A stretch of 64,000 nt of DNA. It comes from Luscinia megarhynchos. Lineage: Eukaryota > Chordata > Aves > Passeriformes > Turdidae. Of the stretch, positions 1 to 42,894 are shown piece after piece (position 1 is the first letter of the stretch; each line of letters begins with the position of its first letter). The stretch spans positions 300,501-364,500 of the forward strand of contig CM067585.1 in the NCBI GenBank assembly GCA_034336665.1, in the 5' to 3' direction. The notes below the pieces were generated by a model that did not search any database, had not been told where the DNA came from, and was given only the letters and a program-made list of their open reading frames with translations. The translations under genes and the position numbers were made by a program.

Positions 1-2014
1 GCAGTGGGGAAAGGCCACGGGTTTCTCCCACCCTAAGCATGAGCTGGAGGGAGTCAGTGAAGGTCTCAAGACATGGTGGCTCTGGCTGAGGCTTCCCAGC
101 CCTCTGATCCTCTTCAGCTTCATCTCCATCAGTGAGGTTTTTTCCTGGGGTATTTCTGACTCCTTCTGTGTTGCTTTCCACGTCCCACTGAATATTGCAT
201 GTGCTATAGTTCCCCAAGGACCGATAGTCTGAAGAAAGCTGATTTTTTTTTCTGGAGCTGCTAAATGGCACCTCTCGCCTTCCCTGGAGTGATTAGATCT
301 GTGCATTTGCCACTGGTTATATTTGCAGGCACTTTTGGGTGTGATTAGCAGCTGAGGACTGTCAAGGAGTCAAACTTAGGAGTTAAAGCCTCTCTGGGGG
401 CTGCAGAGGAAACAAAAGCAGCATTTTTCCTTTCCACAGAGGCTCTTGGTAGAGCTCAGCACAGACGGGTGGTGGCAGAGCCACCCTGAGAGGTCTGAGC
501 CACCCACCCCATTTATTCCCAGCCCTCTTGCCATGGGGTGTTTGGCTGGAGATCCTGACCCAGACAGAGCAAGAAAAAAGGAGTTGGAGCTAAAAACAGG
601 GCAAAAAAGGGGAAGAAACAGTGCCATGGGGCCTTCCAAAGCTCTGTTCCTTACAGAAGTGTTTATAGAGATTATTGAACTTAATTTATGTAGATCTACA
701 CTGGCACTAGAAGAACTTAGAAACTAATTAAACAGCAACTGAAGAACAGCCCTGGCCTTGGATCTCACCCAGAGGGAAGCAATTCCCGGGAATCCTGAAC
801 CAAGAGGGAGCTCAGCTGTTAGAATGCTGCTTAATCTTCTTAGAGATGATATGAAATTTGGGGTGATTTTCTGGAGAAAAGAGAAATGAATTAGCTCACA
901 AATCCTGGAGTTCTCCCAAGGCAGCAGTGCAAACTCTTTTGGCATCAGAGGCCAGAGGAAAGGGATCATCTGACAAGCAATGATTTTTGACACAATGTTA
1001 AGTAGAAGACTTGGATCCAGTCTCCAAGTGTGTCTAGATGAAATCCAGGGAAAAAAAGAAGGTGCCATTTGGGAGAGCACTTTGCTAACCCTATTAATGG
1101 GGACTGGAGCAATTACATGGCTGTAATAGGCAAGAAAATAATTAACACTCTGCCACAGCTCAAGTGGTGATTTTATGAGTCCTGATGAATCTGAGCTCCC
1201 GTGGGAATTATCAGGGTGTGGGTTTTTTCACTCTTTTGGGACTATTTCATGATCTCACATATAACTACTGATTTTTTCCATCTATGGATTTAACTGAGCT
1301 GCCTGAGCAGCAGTGAATTAAGGGACCCTCTTGTCCTGTGAGGACAGAGCTGCAGCACACACAGTGATGTGTGCACCCATTTGGCTGGGGATGCTTCCAG
1401 CTGATGCTTTCTTAAAGTTATCCAGCATTTGCTGAATATTGCAAGGAGCTCTTCAAGGTTAATCATGCTCAGAGCCTGGGAAAGCAGGCATGAGGAAAGA
1501 GGAGAGAGGAGAAAAATCTCGCCATGTAATTACAATAAAACACGCAATAAATACCACGGAAAGCATTCCATACATCCTGTCTGAGGGAATTCAGCATGCC
1601 TGACCTCAGCCAGCTGAGTATCAGCCGTCCCCTGCGCTCTCTGAGGGTCAAGGGAGAAAGCCAGCATTCCACACATCTAATCCCGAAAGAGCTGTAAAGG
1701 AGAAGGGGATTCCTTCATTTCATCAGATGAGGATTCCTCCTGTGCCCAGCCCAGAGCTGAGGCACCTCAGACAAAACTTTCAGCTTTGTGAGGGCTGAGG
1801 CCACTTGAGACGAGTCAGGCTTCTGACAGCGCCCAGCGCGTCTCTGGAGCACAGGAGATCCCAGCCGAGCTGCCCTGCCGCGCTCCCAGCTCCCCTTGGC
1901 GTGCCAGGACAGGGGGCACGAGAGAGCCGGCAGCAGCAGCCGCGGCTGGAGCTGGAGCTGAGCTGCTGTCCTCGTGTGCCCTCGTGCTGAGCAGCTGCCG
2001 CTGCCTGGGGAGCT
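1..2014. other. No gene recognised
   Basis: Short open frames on both strands lack conserved motifs or paired splice signals. I see no clear repeat. Confidence 0.5.
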
Positions 2015-3335
2015 GCTGCAGCCCTGCTCGGCCTGGGCCCTGCTCTTCTCTGCCCTGCCTGAGCCCTGCTCCTCTCCCTGCCTGGGCCCTGCTCCTCTCC
2101 CTCGCCTGCCTCTTCTCGCCTGCCCCTGTGCTCTCTCTCCTCTCCTGGGCTCTCCTGCTCTGCCCTGCCCTCCTCCTCTGCTCCCCGCTCCTGGGCCCTG
2201 CTCCTCTCTGCCTCACCTGGGCCCTGCTCCTCCTGCTCCCTCAGCTCTCCCCTGCCTCTGGGCTCCTGCTCCTCCCTGGGCTCTCTGCTCTCTCCTGCCT
2301 CTGGGCCCTGCTCCTCTCCCTCTGCTCCCTCGCCTGGGCCCTGCTCTCTCTGCCCTCGCCTGGGTCTCTGCTCCTCTCTGCCTCCCACCTGGGCCCTGCT
2401 CCTCTCCCTGCCCCTGCCTCACCTGGGCCCTGCTCCTCTCCCTGCCCTCGCCTGGGCCCCTGCTCCTCTCTGCCCTCACCTGGGCCCTGCTCCTCTCCCT
2501 GCCTCCTCACCTGGCCCTTGCTCCTCTGCTCCTGCTCGCCCTGCCCCTCGCTCCTCACCTGGGCCCTGCTCCCTCCTGCTCTCCTGCCCCTGTCCTCCCT
2601 CACGCCTGGCCCTGCTCCTCTCTGCCTCCGCCTGGGCCCTGCTCCCTCTGCCTCCCTACCTCGGGCTCCCTGCTCCTCTCTGCCCTGCCTGGGCCCTGCT
2701 CCTCTCCCCGTGTCTCACTGCCTGGGCTCCTGCTCCTCGTCCCTGCCCTCCCTCACCTGGGCCCTGCTCCCTTCTCTGCCCCCGCCTGGGCCCTGCTCCT
2801 CCTCTCTGCCCTCGCCTGGGCCCTGCTCCTCTGCCCCTGCCTGGGCCCTGCTCCTGCTGCCTGCCTGCTCTGCTCCTCCTGTCCCCTGGGCCTCACCTGG
2901 GCCCTGCTCTCTCCTGCTCCCTGCCTGGGCCCTCTGCTCCTCTCTCTGCCCCTTCACCTGGCCCCTGCTCCTCTCTCGCCTCGCCTGCCTCTGCTCTCCC
3001 TGGGCTCGCCTCTGGGCCCCTGCTCCTCTCTGCCCCTGGCCTGGGCCCTGCTCCTCTCTTGCCCCGCCTGGGCCCTGCTCCTCTCTGCCTCACCTGGGCC
3101 CTGCTCCTCCTCCCCTGCCCCGCCTGGGCCCTGCTCCTCTCCCCTGCCCTCGCCTGGGCCCTGCTCCTCTCTGCCCCGCCTGGGCCCTGCTCCTCTCTCT
3201 GCCTCACCTGGGCCCTGCTCCTCTCTGCCTCACCTGGGCCCTGCTCCTCTCCCTGCCCCACCTGGGCCCTGCTCCTCTCTGCCTCACCTGGGCCCTGCTC
3301 CTCCCTGCCCTGCCTGGGCCCTGCTCCTCTCTCCC
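2015..3335. repeat. Minisatellite, about 26-bp unit (CCTGGGCCCTGCTCCTCTCTGCC)
   Basis: About 1.3 kb of variable-length units built on CCTGGGCCCTGCTCCTCTCT. The plus strand is pyrimidine-rich. Lack of TAA and TAG in the unit leaves long open frames on both strands, which are not genes. Confidence 0.95.
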
Positions 3336-3627
3336 TCAGCAGCAGCAGGAGGGTCCCTCGGGGCCAAAGCCAAGAAGGAAGTTGACAGCACCCAGTGTTC
3401 GCAGGGTGTCTTTGACAGAGCGAGTCCGACCCCGTGGGATCAACAGGAGACTTTGTTTTCTTTAGCCCTGCCAGCAATTAATCAATTTTACTGCTAAACA
3501 AAGCTGACTCTTGGAAGGGGAGGTCTCCTATTTTAAATCTTGTTTCAGGGGAAGTGGTGGATGATCTTGACCAGACACATCTTCTTAAAGGGATGTAGAT
3601 GCTACTGCTCTGGCAGAGCACCCTGGA

Positions 3628-4015
3628 AGGTCATGGAATCCCAGAATGTCCTGTGCTGGAAGGGACCCCCAGGATCACCCAGCCCAGCCCTGTCCCTGCC
3701 CAGCCCCCAGCAATCCCCCTGCCCATCCCTGGAGCTCTGGCAGCCTCGGGGCCGTGCCCATTCCCTGGGGAGCCTGGGCAGTGCCAGCACCTCTGGGGAG
3801 GGAAGAACCTTTCCCTGAGCTCCACCTGAGCTGCCCTGGCCCAGCTCCAGCCCTTCCCTGGTGCTGTCCCTGTCCCAGGGAGCAGAGATCAGAGCTGCCC
3901 TCGGGAGGAGCTGCAGACCCCAGGGAGATCTGGGCTCAGGCTCCTCTGCTCCAGCTGAACACTCCAAGTACCCTCAGCTGCTCCTTGTGTGGCCCCTCCT
4001 GAGCCTTTAGCATCC
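3628..4015 (-). mobile_element. CR1 fragment
   Basis: Reads as the reverse complement of a CR1 3' region: GGAATCCCAGAATG, then CTGGAAGGGACCCCCAGGAT and further consensus-like text ending near CTCCAGCTGAACACTCC. Confidence 0.8.
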
Positions 4016-5204
4016 TTGCACCCTCTTTCTAGGATTTAAGATCAAACAGCACTTGGAGAATTCACTTTAATACATCATATTCCTCTTCAAAGAGGAATTA
4101 CCTGCTTTCTAACAATCAGAAGGTCTTAAACGTATTCCCAGCTCTTCCCACTGGCCAAGCTCATGCAGGAATATCACATCCATCTCATATGGGTGACAGA
4201 CTGTTCCTGAGGAGGACCTGGGCTGCAGCACTGACCAGGAGCTCCATCACCTCGCTGTAAGGACTGTGAACCCCTGATATCTTTGGTGCTACTTGAGCAT
4301 CTCTTGAGTGTGGGTGAGAGCCAAAGCAAATGGCTGAGCCACGGCAAGTCTCCAGCTGGGCAGATACTGATTTTTGGGGACATTAACATATTATTCTCCT
4401 CCTGGTTATCAGCTCTTAGTGATTCCAAGGGGACAGGGCTATTTTGTCTGTGCTCATGTCCAGTCCTTTCCTTTGTTTCAGGGGCAAAACCTGCATTTTT
4501 ATCCTGCCTGCAAGAAAGTTCCTTGTCTCCATGATCAGAAGCTCCAATTCAAGTTTATAAAGGTTTTTCCATTTGTAGTGGACACAGAGTTACTTGCAAC
4601 ATCGAGCTGGAAATACAATAGAGCCATCCACAGCACCGCTCTTGGTTCTTAATGGAATTTGCTTGTAAACAGACATAAACAAGCACCAGCTTCAAGGCAA
4701 GAGAAAAGCTTTGGTGGCTCTGTCCTGGGGAAACCTTGTGCAATAGTAAAAAAACCCACAGTCTGCTTCCTGCCCTGCTTACAATGAGTCCTCATGCACA
4801 TTTTATAAGAGAAACTGCCTGGGTATAAAAAGAAATGACTCACTGAAGCTGGTAACAGTGAACACAACTTGGTTTTGATCCAAAGCCAAAAATGCTTTAT
4901 TTATTTGAAATGTAAATGGTTCCTTTATCAACTGCTTGTGTCAGGGGTTGTTTAGGGCAGTTTCCTCCCAAATAGGTTGCTCAGCCCAGAGTTTTGCAAA
5001 ATACTGGGAAACAAAGAAAGCAGCAAGGAAGATGCAGAAACCATGCTGGCTGATTTATGGTGAGTGGGAGGGGGGCCTCCCGTGCCTTGTGAAAGCATTC
5101 CCAGAGCTGCCTTTGCTGGGCACTTGTTGCTGCAATGAGCAGTGTGGCTCGTGCTGCAGCCACCAGCATCGCTCCCGTCAGCATCAGCCACAGCTCAGAG
5201 GCTC

Positions 5205-5750
5205 CTTCTGCTGCCAGCCCAGCCTGATCCTGGGGAGCACCAGGGGCACAGGGATCCCACCCCTGGGGTTTCCTTTCTGCTGCCAGCCCAGCCTGATCCT
5301 GGGGAGCACCAGGGGCACAGGGATCCCATCCCTGGGGTTTTCCTTTCTGCTGCCAGCCCAGCCTGATCCTGGGGAGCACCAGGGGCACAGGGATCCCATC
5401 CCTGGGGTTCCCTTTCTGCTGCCAGCCCAGCCTGATCCTGGGGAGCACCAGGGGCACAGGGATCCCATCCCTGGGGTTTCCTTTCTGCTGCCAGCCCAGC
5501 CTGATCCTGGGGAGCACCAGGGGCACAGGGATCCCATCCCTGGGGTTTCCTTTCTGCTGCCAGCCCAGCCTGATCCTGGGGAGCACCAGGGGCACAGGGA
5601 TCCCATCCCTGGGGTTTCCTTTCTGCTGCCAGCCCAGCCTGATCCTGGGGAGCACCAGGGGCACAGGGATCCCATCCCTGGGGTTTCCTTTCTGCTGCCA
5701 GCCCAGCCTGATCCCCATGGGGAGCACCAGGGGCACAGGGATCCCAGCAG
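5205..5750. repeat. Minisatellite, 69-bp unit, about 8 copies
   Basis: Eight near-identical units beginning CTGCCAGCCCAGCCTGATCC, spaced 69-70 bp (5211, 5280, 5350, 5419, 5488, 5557, 5626, 5695). The high identity indicates recent expansion. The length is a multiple of three, so open frames run through on both strands. Confidence 0.95.
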
Positions 5751-8639
5751 GTCCCTGTGCCATCCCTGGAGCCTCTCCCCTCTGGGATTCCTGCTGGCTT
5801 TGGGCTCTGGCTGTGGCTGGGGACACAGACAGGGCTCCTGCCTCCAGCTGGCCCGGGTGGGTCCAGCGCTGCTTGCTCTGCTTTGCCCTGGCCTTTCTGC
5901 CATGGCAGGGGTCTGCAGCCTGGCTCGGTGGGAGCAAGGGGGGCTGAGGTGCTGCTGGAGCTGCCCAAGAGAACCTTGCTGCTGCTTTGTGACAGGATTT
6001 GGAGGAGCTGGAGGGAAATCCATGGGTCTGCCTTTACCCCACTAGGCCCAAGGGACACAGGTCAGGGGATTTTGGGGAGTGGATGGTGTTGGGAAGGAGG
6101 GATGGTGGTAAAGGCAAGGGGATGCCCATGGGCTCACATGTGTGTGCAGCATTCATTAAAAGGATGGTGGGATAGTGGCAGAATTAACTGATTGCATGAA
6201 GAATTGATTGATGGGGAAGGGATCACAGGGAAGAGAAGTCCCACAGGCACAGCCAGAGAGAGAAAAAGAAAAAAACCCAGAGAGAAAAAGGGAGAATGAA
6301 CTACTGAGCTCTGATGATTTAATCTGATTAATTCCTTCAGCATGTTGTGTGCAGGCAAAGCGCAAGGAGGAGAAAAATACCTGGTTGTGGGGAAGGAAAC
6401 AAAAATCAATATTTTATCTGTTGTGTTTCTTCTGAAATGAAGAGCAAGACCTTCCCCAGTCATCAGCCAGCAGCACAGACATGCTTGGGAATGAGGAAAT
6501 TTATATCCCAGCTCTTCTCTGGCCTTTTTCAATTCCACCCATGAGAGAGATGAGTTCAAGACAGTGTGAAAACCTTCTGGAGACTCATTGAACAGTTGTG
6601 TGGTCCCACTCTGAGCAGCAGAGACATAGCACAGCCCTGCTCTGCTCCTGCCAGGGATAACAAACCCCGGGGCTCTGGGCACCTGAGCCTGGAGCAGAAG
6701 TCCCTCTGGAGTTTTAGGAGTGTGCACAAAGCAACCCCGAGCCACAGAGCTGCTGGGCTCCAGCACAGCCTCCACCCAGCCACGGGAAACTGGAACCCAC
6801 CTCAGTTTGGAACAAGCTGCTGGAAGCGTGCCCTGGTTTAAAAAGCTCCTTCAACTGCTCTCTGACCCACAAGGACCCACTGCTGATGACATGGGAGGGC
6901 ACCAGTTGCACGATGGTGAAGCCATAACCCTTTTTTTGAGGACAAAACACACAATTGAAGGCACCCTGGTCCAGCATGGGAGTGGGTGGGAAGGGGTTTC
7001 CAGGAGGAAAGCCAGAACTTCTGGGGGCTCTGGCACCAATACCCTTCTGCAAAGGCCTGCAGGACATTTCATGAAGAAACAGCTTGGAAATGTTCCAGAA
7101 GCAAATGTATCTGACTCCAAAAAATATCTTGCTTACATTAAAAGTGTCTGGATGGTGAATAATGTAGAGAGGAGAAATTGTCATGGGGCAATTAATAAGC
7201 TGAGGCTGGTGGCAAGGAGAAAAAAATACCAGGGGAAGTGACAGGCCAAGTCAATAAATAGTGGAGTGTTACTTGAGAAAGGTCTGGCACTTCTGCAGCT
7301 GGCTGGGCAGAGCACAGCAGCTCTCTTGAACCCCTCCAACACTCCATTCTTCTCGAATGCCACCACTCTCTTTTTCTCCTGAAGCTGGAATTTGCCCATC
7401 AGCTGCAAAATGCAGGATGGAGGCAGCAGGTTCCCTCTCCATCCATCCCCACATCCTTCTTCCCACGGGGTTGGGCTGTCAGGGGAGTGTAGGGGTTTGT
7501 CTTTACAGCTCCTGCTCCTGAGAAAGCTGTAGGGTTTGAGAATTTCAGGTTGTCAGATGAGGTTTGTTGTGGAAACCAGGGTGGTGCAGTATCCAGCCAG
7601 CATGAGAAGGTGAGAGCTGTACCCCCCTCCCTGCACAGCCACAGCTAGCAGCAGGTTACCTGATAAAATGAGAGGCAGCTCCAGTCCCTCCAGTGAGTTT
7701 GCAAACCCCTGACCTGGTACTGAGCATCGTATGATGGGTCTTGGCACAAGGGACAAACCAGTCCCACACAGCATGGTCAGGGCTGAAAGAATAACTTGAG
7801 CAGGCAAAAAGATCAACCACAAGTTTTCCCTGCCCAAGGAGAAATATGACTTGAGACAAAAAATTTCCATGTTTGCCTGAGCAGAATAATCTGCAAATGC
7901 AATCAGCCATTTGGGTGATTGATGCTCCTTGCTCTGCTCAAACTTCTCCATCAAAATTGTGGGGGAAAAAAATCACTGCTGCAGAGAAACTCACATCTCC
8001 TAAGTGCAAGGACACAGCCCACACAGCCCAGCACAGCCCCGAGGGAACTAACAAGAGCACAGAGCAGCATTTGATGTTCCTGAGGCTGCTCCAAGCTCCC
8101 CAGCCCGGGAACCCGATCACAGGAACAAAAGCAAACAAACCACGGTTTAAATAGAAGCAAAAACGTTGGAAGGGAAAAACCAAGGAGAGCAAATGTTTAC
8201 CCCAAAGATGGGATAGTTTAGAAATTATGGCTGGGAGCCAACTCTCCAATATTTTTAGTTTCAGAAGGTTTGCAAACCTCAGCTGCCCTCGGACGGGTGA
8301 CTGGCTGCAGGTGCAGCTCCTCCCTGGGGAGGAGCAGGAGGAAAAGTTCAGCGCCTCATTTTGGGGCACGTTAGAGAATGGTTTGCAATTGATCAGCTAA
8401 TTATGATTAGAGCAGAAACGGGACAGTTAATTACAATGGTTATGGACACACAGAGAAGAAGCTCAGGGGGCCATTAAGGAAAGGGAAAACAGACCCCAAA
8501 CAGGAAGAGTTTTAACACGATTTATAATGAGAACAAGTTCTTGCTAGTTTTAGTTAAAAACCCAACTTTGGGAGCTGCTGTAAGAAGATGAAGAGTTCTG
8601 GGATTGTTTGTGATAGGAAACCACGAGGGATTATGGAAT
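5751..8639. other. No gene recognised
   Basis: Unique-looking sequence with only chance-length frames; nothing matches a family I know. The same holds for 4016-5204. Confidence 0.5.
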
Positions 8640-8905
8640 TCAAGAGGAAACCATGAGCCTTGCAGTGCCTGCAGTGTCTCTGGGAGAGGCAGAGAGGGCC
8701 TGGGGACAAGGGCAGGAGGGACAGGACACGGGGAATGGCTCCCACTGCCAGAGGCAGGGCTGGGGGGATCCTGGCAGGAATTGCTCCCTGGCAGGGTGGG
8801 CAGGGCTGGCACAGATTGCCCAGAGCAGCTGTGGCTACTCCATCTCTGGATGGTCTTTAAGGTCCCTTCCATCCCAAACCATGCCAGGATTGTGTGATTA
8901 AAACC
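8640..8905 (+). mobile_element. CR1 fragment
   Basis: Plus-oriented CR1 3' end: GATGGTCTTTAAGGTCCCTT, CCATCCCAAACCATGCCAGG and the terminal ATTGTGTGATT repeat. Confidence 0.8.
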
Positions 8906-11579
8906 TGGCAGCAGCAGAGAAGAGTGAGGAACTGGGGTCAGGCACAGCTGCAGCAGCCAGTGCTGTCCTGTGAACACATCAAGGAGAGCTCAAGTACGGA
9001 GATAAGAGATACAGACAAAAGAGAAAAATGAAGATGCTGCCTTGTGCTGTGACTGCCAGCTTTAGGTTTAGGGGAAGGACACCAATGTGATGATCAAACC
9101 TTCCCAGTGCCAGCCCCACGTCTCCCTGAGCACTGCTGAGGTCAGCCCCACACACAGAAAAAACAAACTTACAGCTGTGAACTGACATGAATTTTATTCA
9201 CATTTCCAGAGGAAAGCATTGGTGGAGTGCAAGGTCATGGCTAGTGTTGAAAAGCTCAAGTATTTGGTTTAAAACAGGCAGATTTCTGAGGCTGAGCTAA
9301 GCCTCTGCTCCCTTCCCCTGCTCATTCTTCCAGTTCAAGTAACAGGAATCTCCAAAATAAGCTGGCTCATCACATGATGGGGGGGATGTCAAAAACTGTA
9401 AAGCTCTCTGTGGTACAAATGCCTAAGCAGGGCAGGAAATCTTGTGCAGCTGAACTGGCTTCTCCCTGGGCCAAGTCCTGGGCCTTTTCCTTCAGGGGAG
9501 TTCTGCTGTCAGCCACACCAAATGCTCCTGTCCCTCTTTAATGTAATTCATTACCCAGAGCTGAAATTTGCTGCTACTGGATTATGGGGATGATTGTTGG
9601 TGATGGCACAGAAAAAAATTTAACAGGACTCCCAGCCAATGAGAAAAAGAGAAAAGGAGAAAAATTTGATTGCTTTGAATTTCAAAAACAGTGGTGAGGG
9701 AAAAGAAACACAGCCAGGAATGAGATTTTGAGAACTGGAAATTCCCACTTGCACTGCTGGTCCATGGGAACTTGCCACAGCTCTAAGGAATCTCCTGCAC
9801 TGCTAAGAGACTTCTGGGTTCAGCTGGGCCAACAACTGGCTCCTGCTGACATCCAGCAGACTCCAAATCCTCCCAGTCCCAGCTGGCATTAACCAGCTCC
9901 AGGTTTGCTCCCCACAGAGCCACAACTTTCAGATTTTTGCTACAAGTGCACATTTCAAATCACAGAAGGCACCAGATAAGCCAAGGCTCTGCAGAGCCCT
10001 GGCCATGCCACAGAACTGGAGCAGGACTGGGAGGAGGCAGAGCAGGGTCTGGACAGGCAGCAGGAACAGCTCACAGCCCTGACACAAATGGAATGGCACC
10101 AGCCACTGATGAATTCCTAAGTTACAGGGCTAAAAGATGAGCTGATTTATTTTTTTTCTATCTTGTAAATATCAGGGAGTTTTAAATGTGTCCAGGGAAG
10201 GCACTGGAAGTCTTTTTGTCCTGTGAAGTGCTGGATTTTATTGGAATACAGCTATATTTGGGAAAGGAGTGGGTAATAGATGTGTGCACATTCTTGCTTG
10301 CTCTGCAAAGACAATTATCAGATTACAAAAAAAGGCACAAGAAGCACATTCCTCCTCCTTCCATCCCTAAAAGGTTCCTCCTTCCCCCTGCTGAAAGCAC
10401 TGTGCTGGCTGTCACTGAACAACCTCCAAGTACATTTTCCTCTTTGATCCAGCTGGCTCGGGAGCCCCAAGGATTAAAGACTTCTCTTCTGTTTGAATAA
10501 TTTCACTGACTAGAATCTCATTGCTCGTTTAACCAATTCTCTTCATCCTCCATCTATATATAGTAAAAGAACTCAAATTAATATTATATTTTGGTTTACT
10601 GCTAGAGGCAATCTGCTGTCCCCCAACTCAGGCTCCCAAAGGAAGGAGGTGAAACAGAAACTCTGGCAGGACCTGCTTGCTTGAAACAACAAAAAGGCAG
10701 AATTGCACTTAGCCCACCTGGCTGGGTGTCACAGAGGGGGAAAGTGGGGCAAGGAAGGGCTCAGGGTCATTCAGCAACTCAGTGGGGAGCCAGGAATAAA
10801 CAGCCCAGCTCTGGATCCTCTGTTCCAGCTGTCAAGAAATAATTTTGCTTTGCCCAGAAGGCGACTTCTGTCAGAGGACATGCCACTTACAATTTAAGTC
10901 TCAATGTTGACACTGGATGTGCAGAGTGGGATAAAGGAGTTTGACTCTTTGGTGAATATCCTGGTTATCATACTAAAAATTTATTTTAATAAATTCACCC
11001 GTTGCTAGTCCTTAACACTGCAATAAATTTCTCCCCTGCAGCTCCCTGGCTGATATGTATTGGTTCAGCTATTAAATATCCCACCAAACCTGAAGGCTTA
11101 AACTCCTTAAATTCTTATTAAAAATATATATATAGAAACAAACTGCTCTAAGTTTTATTCCAGAACTGAATGGCTTCAGTGGTGGGGATTCTATTTTCAA
11201 TTTAAGGAACTTTCTGCTTCAGACAAGTCACAAGAACCTTCTCAGCAGCAGGAGGGTTGGACAAAGGCTGTGGGTGATGCAGAAGGGGGAACAAGTGTGT
11301 TCCTCGTGTCAGCACAGGCATGGGCAGCGTGTTCACTCTGCTCCTGACAGCTGCTGGGAAGCCACACTGGTGGCAGAGATGCCAGGGGAACTGGAGGAGC
11401 TGTGGATGGATCACATCACCATGCAGTGCCTGGCAGAGGCTGAGGGCAGCACCTGGACCCTCCCCAGGGTCCCACACTCAGGAGCCAGCCTGGAGCTACA
11501 GCCTGGGAGCTACAGCCAGGGCTGCAGAGCTGAGCTGGCTCTGGAACAGCCAAACAGCAGCAGGGAGAGTGGCTGGGGG
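8906..11579. other. No gene recognised; possible extended 3' UTR or intergenic DNA
   Basis: Includes a 104-codon frame at 10186-10500 (plus) without a recognisable domain, and several minus-strand AATAAA motifs that could serve a longer L3MBTL-like transcript. Confidence 0.45.
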
Positions 11580-12110
11580 AGAGCCATGAGTGGTGCTGCC
11601 AGCTCTGAGTGTGAGAGGGAGCAGAGCCCAGCAGGACCCACCGTGCCTGCCAGGGCACCCCTGGGGACAGGACAGGACACCTTGAACCCAGCCAGGTGCC
11701 ATGGGCAGGCTCCTTAGTGACACTGAGTGTGAGCAGAGCCCAGCAGGACCCACCGTGCCTGCCAGGGCACCCCTGGGGACAGGACAGGACACCTTGGAAC
11801 CTGTGTGGAACCCCAGCAGGGTGCCATGGGCAGGCTCCTTAGTGACACTGAGTGTGAGCAGAGCCCAGCAGGACCCACAGCACCTGCCAGGACACCCCTG
11901 GGGACAGGACAGGACACCTTGGAACCTGTGTGGAACCCCAGCCAGGGTGCCATGGGCAGGCTCCTTACACTCAGTGTGAGCAGGGAGCAGAACCCAGCAG
12001 GACCCACAGCACCTGCCAGGACACCCCTGGGGACAGGACAGGACAGGACACCTTGGAACCCAGCCAGGTGCCATGGGCAGGCTCCCTAACTGGCTCTGCT
12101 GAGCAGGACC
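11580..12110. repeat. Tandem repeat, 112-129-bp unit, about 4 copies
   Basis: Units carry GCAGAGCCCAGCAGGACCCA at 11621, 11733, 11858 and (variant) 11987, with an internal GGACAGGACA stutter. It is downstream of the L3MBTL-like gene. Confidence 0.9.
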
Positions 12111-12919
12111 CACCCCAGGAGAGCACGGGCTGCACGAGCAGAACACAGCCCCAGGCTCCACTCCTCTCCCCACACACAGCAGCTCTCTCTTTTGGCAAGT
12201 AGCTGCTCCCACATTTTGCTGTTTAAATCCTGATTCCTCTCCAATCTTCCATCCCTGTATGCTCTGGCTGCCCCCTCCCAGAGGAAGAGGAGCTGCTGCC
12301 CTGCCCTCCAGCTCTCTGGCAGAACACACCAAAGTTCACAAGGGGAGAAGACCAGAGCACTTCACATTCACCAGTTTGGATGGCCCAAAGGAAAAGTCAT
12401 TTGTTTCTAGGAAATCTTTACACACACACTCTGGCCACTGCTGGCTTTCCAACTCCTGTTCCTAGATTTGGCTGACAGTGGAGAGGGCAAGAATACACAC
12501 CAATCCTCAAGTGTCCTGACTGTGCCATTTTGCCAGAAGCTGTTCCTGGCCCAGGAGAAGGGGCTGCACAAAAGCACTGATGGCAGAATTACAACTAAAA
12601 CACATCTCTGTGTCTCCAGCAGCAGCTGCTCTCCTGGGATCTTTGTCTACCCAAGGCCCACCTGCACTGCCCCTGCCTCCTGACAGGGAGTGAGGACATT
12701 TTACCTGCTGGCAGTACCAGTCAAGCCATCCCTGATGGAAACCCTCTGCCCATGCCCCCTTCCTGCTGGGGTGCAAACAGCCCAGCAGCCAAGGCTACCA
12801 AACAACCAGGATCAGTAGGAAAAACTGGGATTTAGAGTCAGTCAGGAAAGGCCAGCTCCTGAGTCACAGCAGTGAAGGATACAGGGGAGTGCTCTGAAGT
12901 GCATCTTCTTCCTCCCTCT

Positions 12920-12925
12920 TTTATT
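12920..12925 (-). terminator. Candidate poly(A) signal of the L3MBTL-like gene
   Basis: First AATAAA on the minus strand downstream of the stop, giving a 3' UTR of about 0.4 kb. Further AATAAA copies occur farther down (10.1-11.2 kb), so a longer UTR is equally possible. Confidence 0.4.
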
Positions 12926-13309
12926 ACAAAAACACATTTATCTGGCTGGTGATCACTCAGTCTTTCAGGCACTATCACTGGACACAAAGCCAGTGTCTCA
13001 AAACTTTCTTCCTGCTTGTGCAGCTCCACAGTGCTACCCTGGATTCCCCTTAGAACTGGAGGTTTCTTCTCGATCTCAAAAAGAGATTGATATATCAAAA
13101 CCAAATTCAATTACAAAATATAATAATATCCTCTTCTTGGAAGTGAAGCTGCCCCATATTCCAGACTGTGGCAGGATTTTTATAACCTCAAACCATTTTT
13201 ACTAAGTTCTATTAAAATACATCTGAGTCCCAATCCACCTGTCTGGTGTGCTGCAATGCTCACAGCTGAAGATCCTGTCAATTCCTCCTGGATCTTCCCA
13301 AGCCTCTTC

Positions 13310-42519
<29,210 letters not shown>

Positions 42520-42785
42520 CTGCAATGTCTCTGATATCATTAAATATCCAAAAACAGTATCAAATTAAAAGTGCAACATTATTCCTGCACTGTTCCCAGT
42601 GTCTCTGAACCTCTTGGCATGAGGAGGCCTGGGCTGAGGACCTGAAGAAATGAAAGGTGTCTGCAGGATCTCCTGGATATAGAACTGAAACACTTGGTCT
42701 GACAGGTTAATTCTACTCACAGCAACACCACGGTCTCTTTAAATGCTTTCGAACAAAAAATGGGGAAAATCTGTGATTTCTGTAC

Positions 42786-42894
42786 CTCTCCCTGTGCTGC
42801 TGGGAGCCCATGTGAGTACAAATCTTCCCATTCTCAAAGCAATCCATTTGCCCACAGGTTTGGGAATCAGCGCAGGGCACGGCTTGTCTGGGCA
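42786..42894 (-). other. Possible upstream (non-coding or alternative) exon of the L3MBTL-like gene
   Basis: A 109-nt stretch flanked by CTCCTGCAG and GTACAG. In the frame that would reach the first ATG in phase it contains a TGA, so if used it would be 5' UTR. The junction would place GAGAG before ATGA, an acceptable start context. Another frame reads a Cys-rich peptide (CADSQTCGQMDCF) that I could not match with confidence to the N-terminal zinc-binding motif of L3MBTL3. Confidence 0.3.

Noticed and set aside
1974..3497. Very long open frames (about 500 codons) on the plus strand, with others on the minus strand
   Set aside because: They are the CCTGGGCCCTGCTCCT minisatellite read in frames without stops; no domain, start context or splice evidence.
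4936..6058. Open frames of 280-370 codons on both strands
   Set aside because: Produced by the 69-bp repeat, whose length is a multiple of three; low-complexity translation only.
10186..10500. 104-codon plus-strand frame with a plausible-looking peptide
   Set aside because: No family match, no splice partners, and expected by chance in this length of AT-richer DNA.
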